A DNA stretch of 64,000 bases from Streptomyces tanashiensis. GTDB lineage: Bacteria > Actinomycetota > Actinomycetes > Streptomycetales > Streptomycetaceae. This document shows positions 62,605 through 64,000 of this stretch, one piece after another. The stretch is from contig NZ_BMRZ01000002.1 in the NCBI RefSeq assembly GCF_014648895.1, positions 1,101,130 to 1,165,129 on the forward strand. The letters are read 5' to 3'. Within the stretch, counting starts at the first letter, position 1, and every line of letters starts with the position of its first letter. A program made the translations under genes and the position numbers. Under the pieces are notes generated by a model. The model made no database searches and was not told where the DNA came from. It saw only the letters and a list, made by a program, of their open reading frames with translations.

Positions 62605-63686
62605 GCGGCGGACACCTCCCGGGCGGCTCGGAGGGAGGCGTGCGCGGGGGCCTCCGGCACGTCGGCCGGACGCCCCTTGGCGAATTCCCGCCGCAGTACG
62701 GGCACGACCTCCTCGCCGAGGATGTCGAGCTGTTCCAGGACGGTCTTCAGGGGCAGGCCCGCGTGGTCCATCAGGAACAGCTGGCGCTGGTAGTCGCCGA
62801 CGGTCTCCCGGAACGACAGGGTCCGCTCGATGACCTGTTGGGGAGAGCCCACGGTCAGCGGGGTCTGCTCGGTGAAGTCCTCGAGCGACGGGCCGTGACC
62901 GTACACCGGCGCGTTGTCGAAGTAGGGCCGGAACTCCCGTACGGCGTCCTGGGAGTTCTTGCGCATGAAGACCTGTCCGCCCAGGCCGACGATCGCGTCC
63001 TCCGGTCGGCCGTGACCGTGGTGCGCGAACCGGCGACGGTACAGCTGCACCATGCGCCGCGTGTGGTCGGCCGGCCAGAAGATGTTGTTGTGGAAGAAGC
63101 CGTCGCCGTAGAAGGCGGCCTGCTCCGCGATCTCGGGGGACCTGATGGATCCGTGCCAGACGAACGGCGGCACGCCGTCCAGGGGCCGCGGTGTCGAGGT
63201 GAAGGCCTGGAGCGGCGTACGGAACGTGCCCTCCCAGTCCACGACGTCCTCGCGCCACAGCCGGCGCAGCAGCGCGTAGTTCTCCTTGGCGAGGTTGATG
63301 CCCTGGCGGATGTCCTGTCCGAACCACGGGTAGACCGGGCCGGTGTTGCCGCGGCCCAGCATGAGGTCGACCCGGCCGTCGGCCAGGTGCTGGAGCATCG
63401 CGTAGTCCTCGGCGATCTTCACCGGGTCGTTGGTGGTGATCAGCGTGGTGGACGTGGACAGGATCAGCTTCTGGGTGCGGGCCGCGATGTAGCCGAGCAT
63501 GGTGGTCGGCGACGACGGTACGAACGGCGGGTTGTGGTGCTCGCCGGTCGCGAAGACGTCCAGGCCGACCTCCTCGGCCTTGAGCGCGATGGCCACCATC
63601 GCCTTGATGCGCTCGCTCTCGGTCGGAGTGCGGCCGTCGATGGGGTCGGGCGTCACGTCGCCGACGGTGAAGATGCCGAACTGCAT
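62601..63686 (-). CDS. LLM class flavin-dependent oxidoreductase (CE1758-like)
   Basis: 361 residues of luciferase-like TIM barrel: QFGIFTVGDVTPDPIDGRTPTESERIKAMVAIALKAEEVGLDVFATGEHHNPPFVPSSPTTMLGYIAARTQKLILSTSTTL is highly typical, with E-H-H in the active face and AEDYAMLQHLADGRVDLMLGRG following. It would oxidise an unknown organic compound with FMNH2 and O2 supplied by the coupled FMN reductase. ATG at 63686 follows GGAGAGCAGACACCCC. Confidence 0.9.
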   Translation of the reverse strand: MQFGIFTVGDVTPDPIDGRTPTESERIKAMVAIALKAEEVGLDVFATGEHHNPPFVPSSPTTMLGYIAARTQKLILSTSTTLITTNDPVKIAEDYAMLQHLADGRVDLMLGRGNTGPVYPWFGQDIRQGINLAKENYALLRRLWREDVVDWEGTFRTPLQAFTSTPRPLDGVPPFVWHGSIRSPEIAEQAAFYGDGFFHNNIFWPADHTRRMVQLYRRRFAHHGHGRPEDAIVGLGGQVFMRKNSQDAVREFRPYFDNAPVYGHGPSLEDFTEQTPLTVGSPQQVIERTLSFRETVGDYQRQLFLMDHAGLPLKTVLEQLDILGEEVVPVLRREFAKGRPADVPEAPAHASLRAAREVSAA

Positions 63687-63747
63687 GGGGTGTCTGCTCT
63701 CCTGAGCTCGTCCGGTTCCCTCGCCGGGGAACGGGGGAACCGGGGGG

Positions 63748-63780
63748 CGGGGTGACGCCGGGCGTTCCGGCGTCACCCCG
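63748..63780 (-). terminator. Hairpin downstream of the right-edge hydrolase gene
   Basis: Perfect 14-bp arms 63748-63761 and 63767-63780 with a 5-bp loop, 20 bp after the stop codon of the gene that enters from the right edge, before the LLM gene. Confidence 0.75.
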
Positions 63781-63799
63781 GCGGGTCAACGGTGCGGTG

Positions 63800-64000
<201 letters not shown>

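Noticed and set aside
59566..62793. Plus-strand open frame of about 1075 codons
   Set aside because: Antisense to the LuxR, FMN reductase and LLM genes; low-complexity Gly/Arg/Glu/Val composition and no motifs.

Overview
The window is very GC-rich, with codon third positions almost always G or C, GTG and TTG starts, and many perfect GC hairpins between genes. The gene families (ectABCD, CASTOR/POLLUX-type channel, fused SecDF, NLP toxin-like protein, OleI/OleD-type glycosyltransferase, many GNAT, TetR, LuxR, PucR and AraC regulators) point to a Streptomyces chromosome, probably a chromosomal arm rather than a plasmid or phage. I saw no rRNA, tRNA, CRISPR array, transposase or replication origin. 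About 64 protein genes are supported; two run off the window ends.

Layout. 0-5 kb: MerR regulator (cut at the left edge) with a classic 19-bp-spacer promoter, a small LapA-like membrane protein, a methyltransferase, a GNAT, a CASTOR/POLLUX-type channel and a secreted NLP (NPP1) protein. 5-8.4 kb: secreted GH30-CBM13 glycosidase divergent from a LacI regulator, with two adjoining palindromic operators between them. 8.4-11.4 kb: a TetR gene whose start looks broken, an FAD monooxygenase and a macrolide-type glycosyltransferase behind an 18-bp palindrome; this looks like a drug-modification cassette. 11.5-19.2 kb: NTF2-like protein, SecDF, small secreted protein, eight-unit tandem repeat, PlsC acyltransferase, DUF4345/TetR divergent pair, glutaminase translationally coupled to a 3-hydroxyisobutyryl-CoA hydrolase. 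19.4-23.3 kb: GNAT, then an RNA-repair set (Rnl1-like RNA ligase, polynucleotide kinase-phosphatase, RNase HI).

23.4-31.3 kb: small hypothetical, dienelactone hydrolase, YncE-like lipoprotein, then a tightly coupled four-gene operon (M6 metalloprotease without signal peptide, degenerate ATP-grasp-like protein, RimK-like ATP-grasp ligase, small unknown protein) divergent from a type II NADH dehydrogenase. This operon is the best candidate here for an undescribed system. 31.4-41.6 kb: L,D-transpeptidase lipoprotein, GNAT, DapB-like oxidoreductase plus AhpD-like protein convergent with a Tat-exported cholesterol oxidase, an ANT-type aminoglycoside nucleotidyltransferase, aspartase, asparaginase with a divergent Lrp/AsnC regulator, and a secreted endonuclease I.

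41.9-48.3 kb: one long transcription unit for ectoine and hydroxyectoine synthesis (ectABCD) followed without a break by an ectoine uptake ABC system (ehuBCDA). 48.4-52.5 kb: anti-sigma-type ATPase, SulP transporter, HPP protein, N-formylglutamate amidohydrolase, DUF6296-like protein. 52.7-64 kb: MFS exporter, flavodoxin-type reductase, two alpha/beta hydrolases with AraC and PucR regulators, a giant LuxR (LAL) regulator with an atypical Walker A, an LLM/FMN-reductase pair and the end of another alpha/beta hydrolase.

All functional calls come from reading motifs and architecture by eye; no database search was run.
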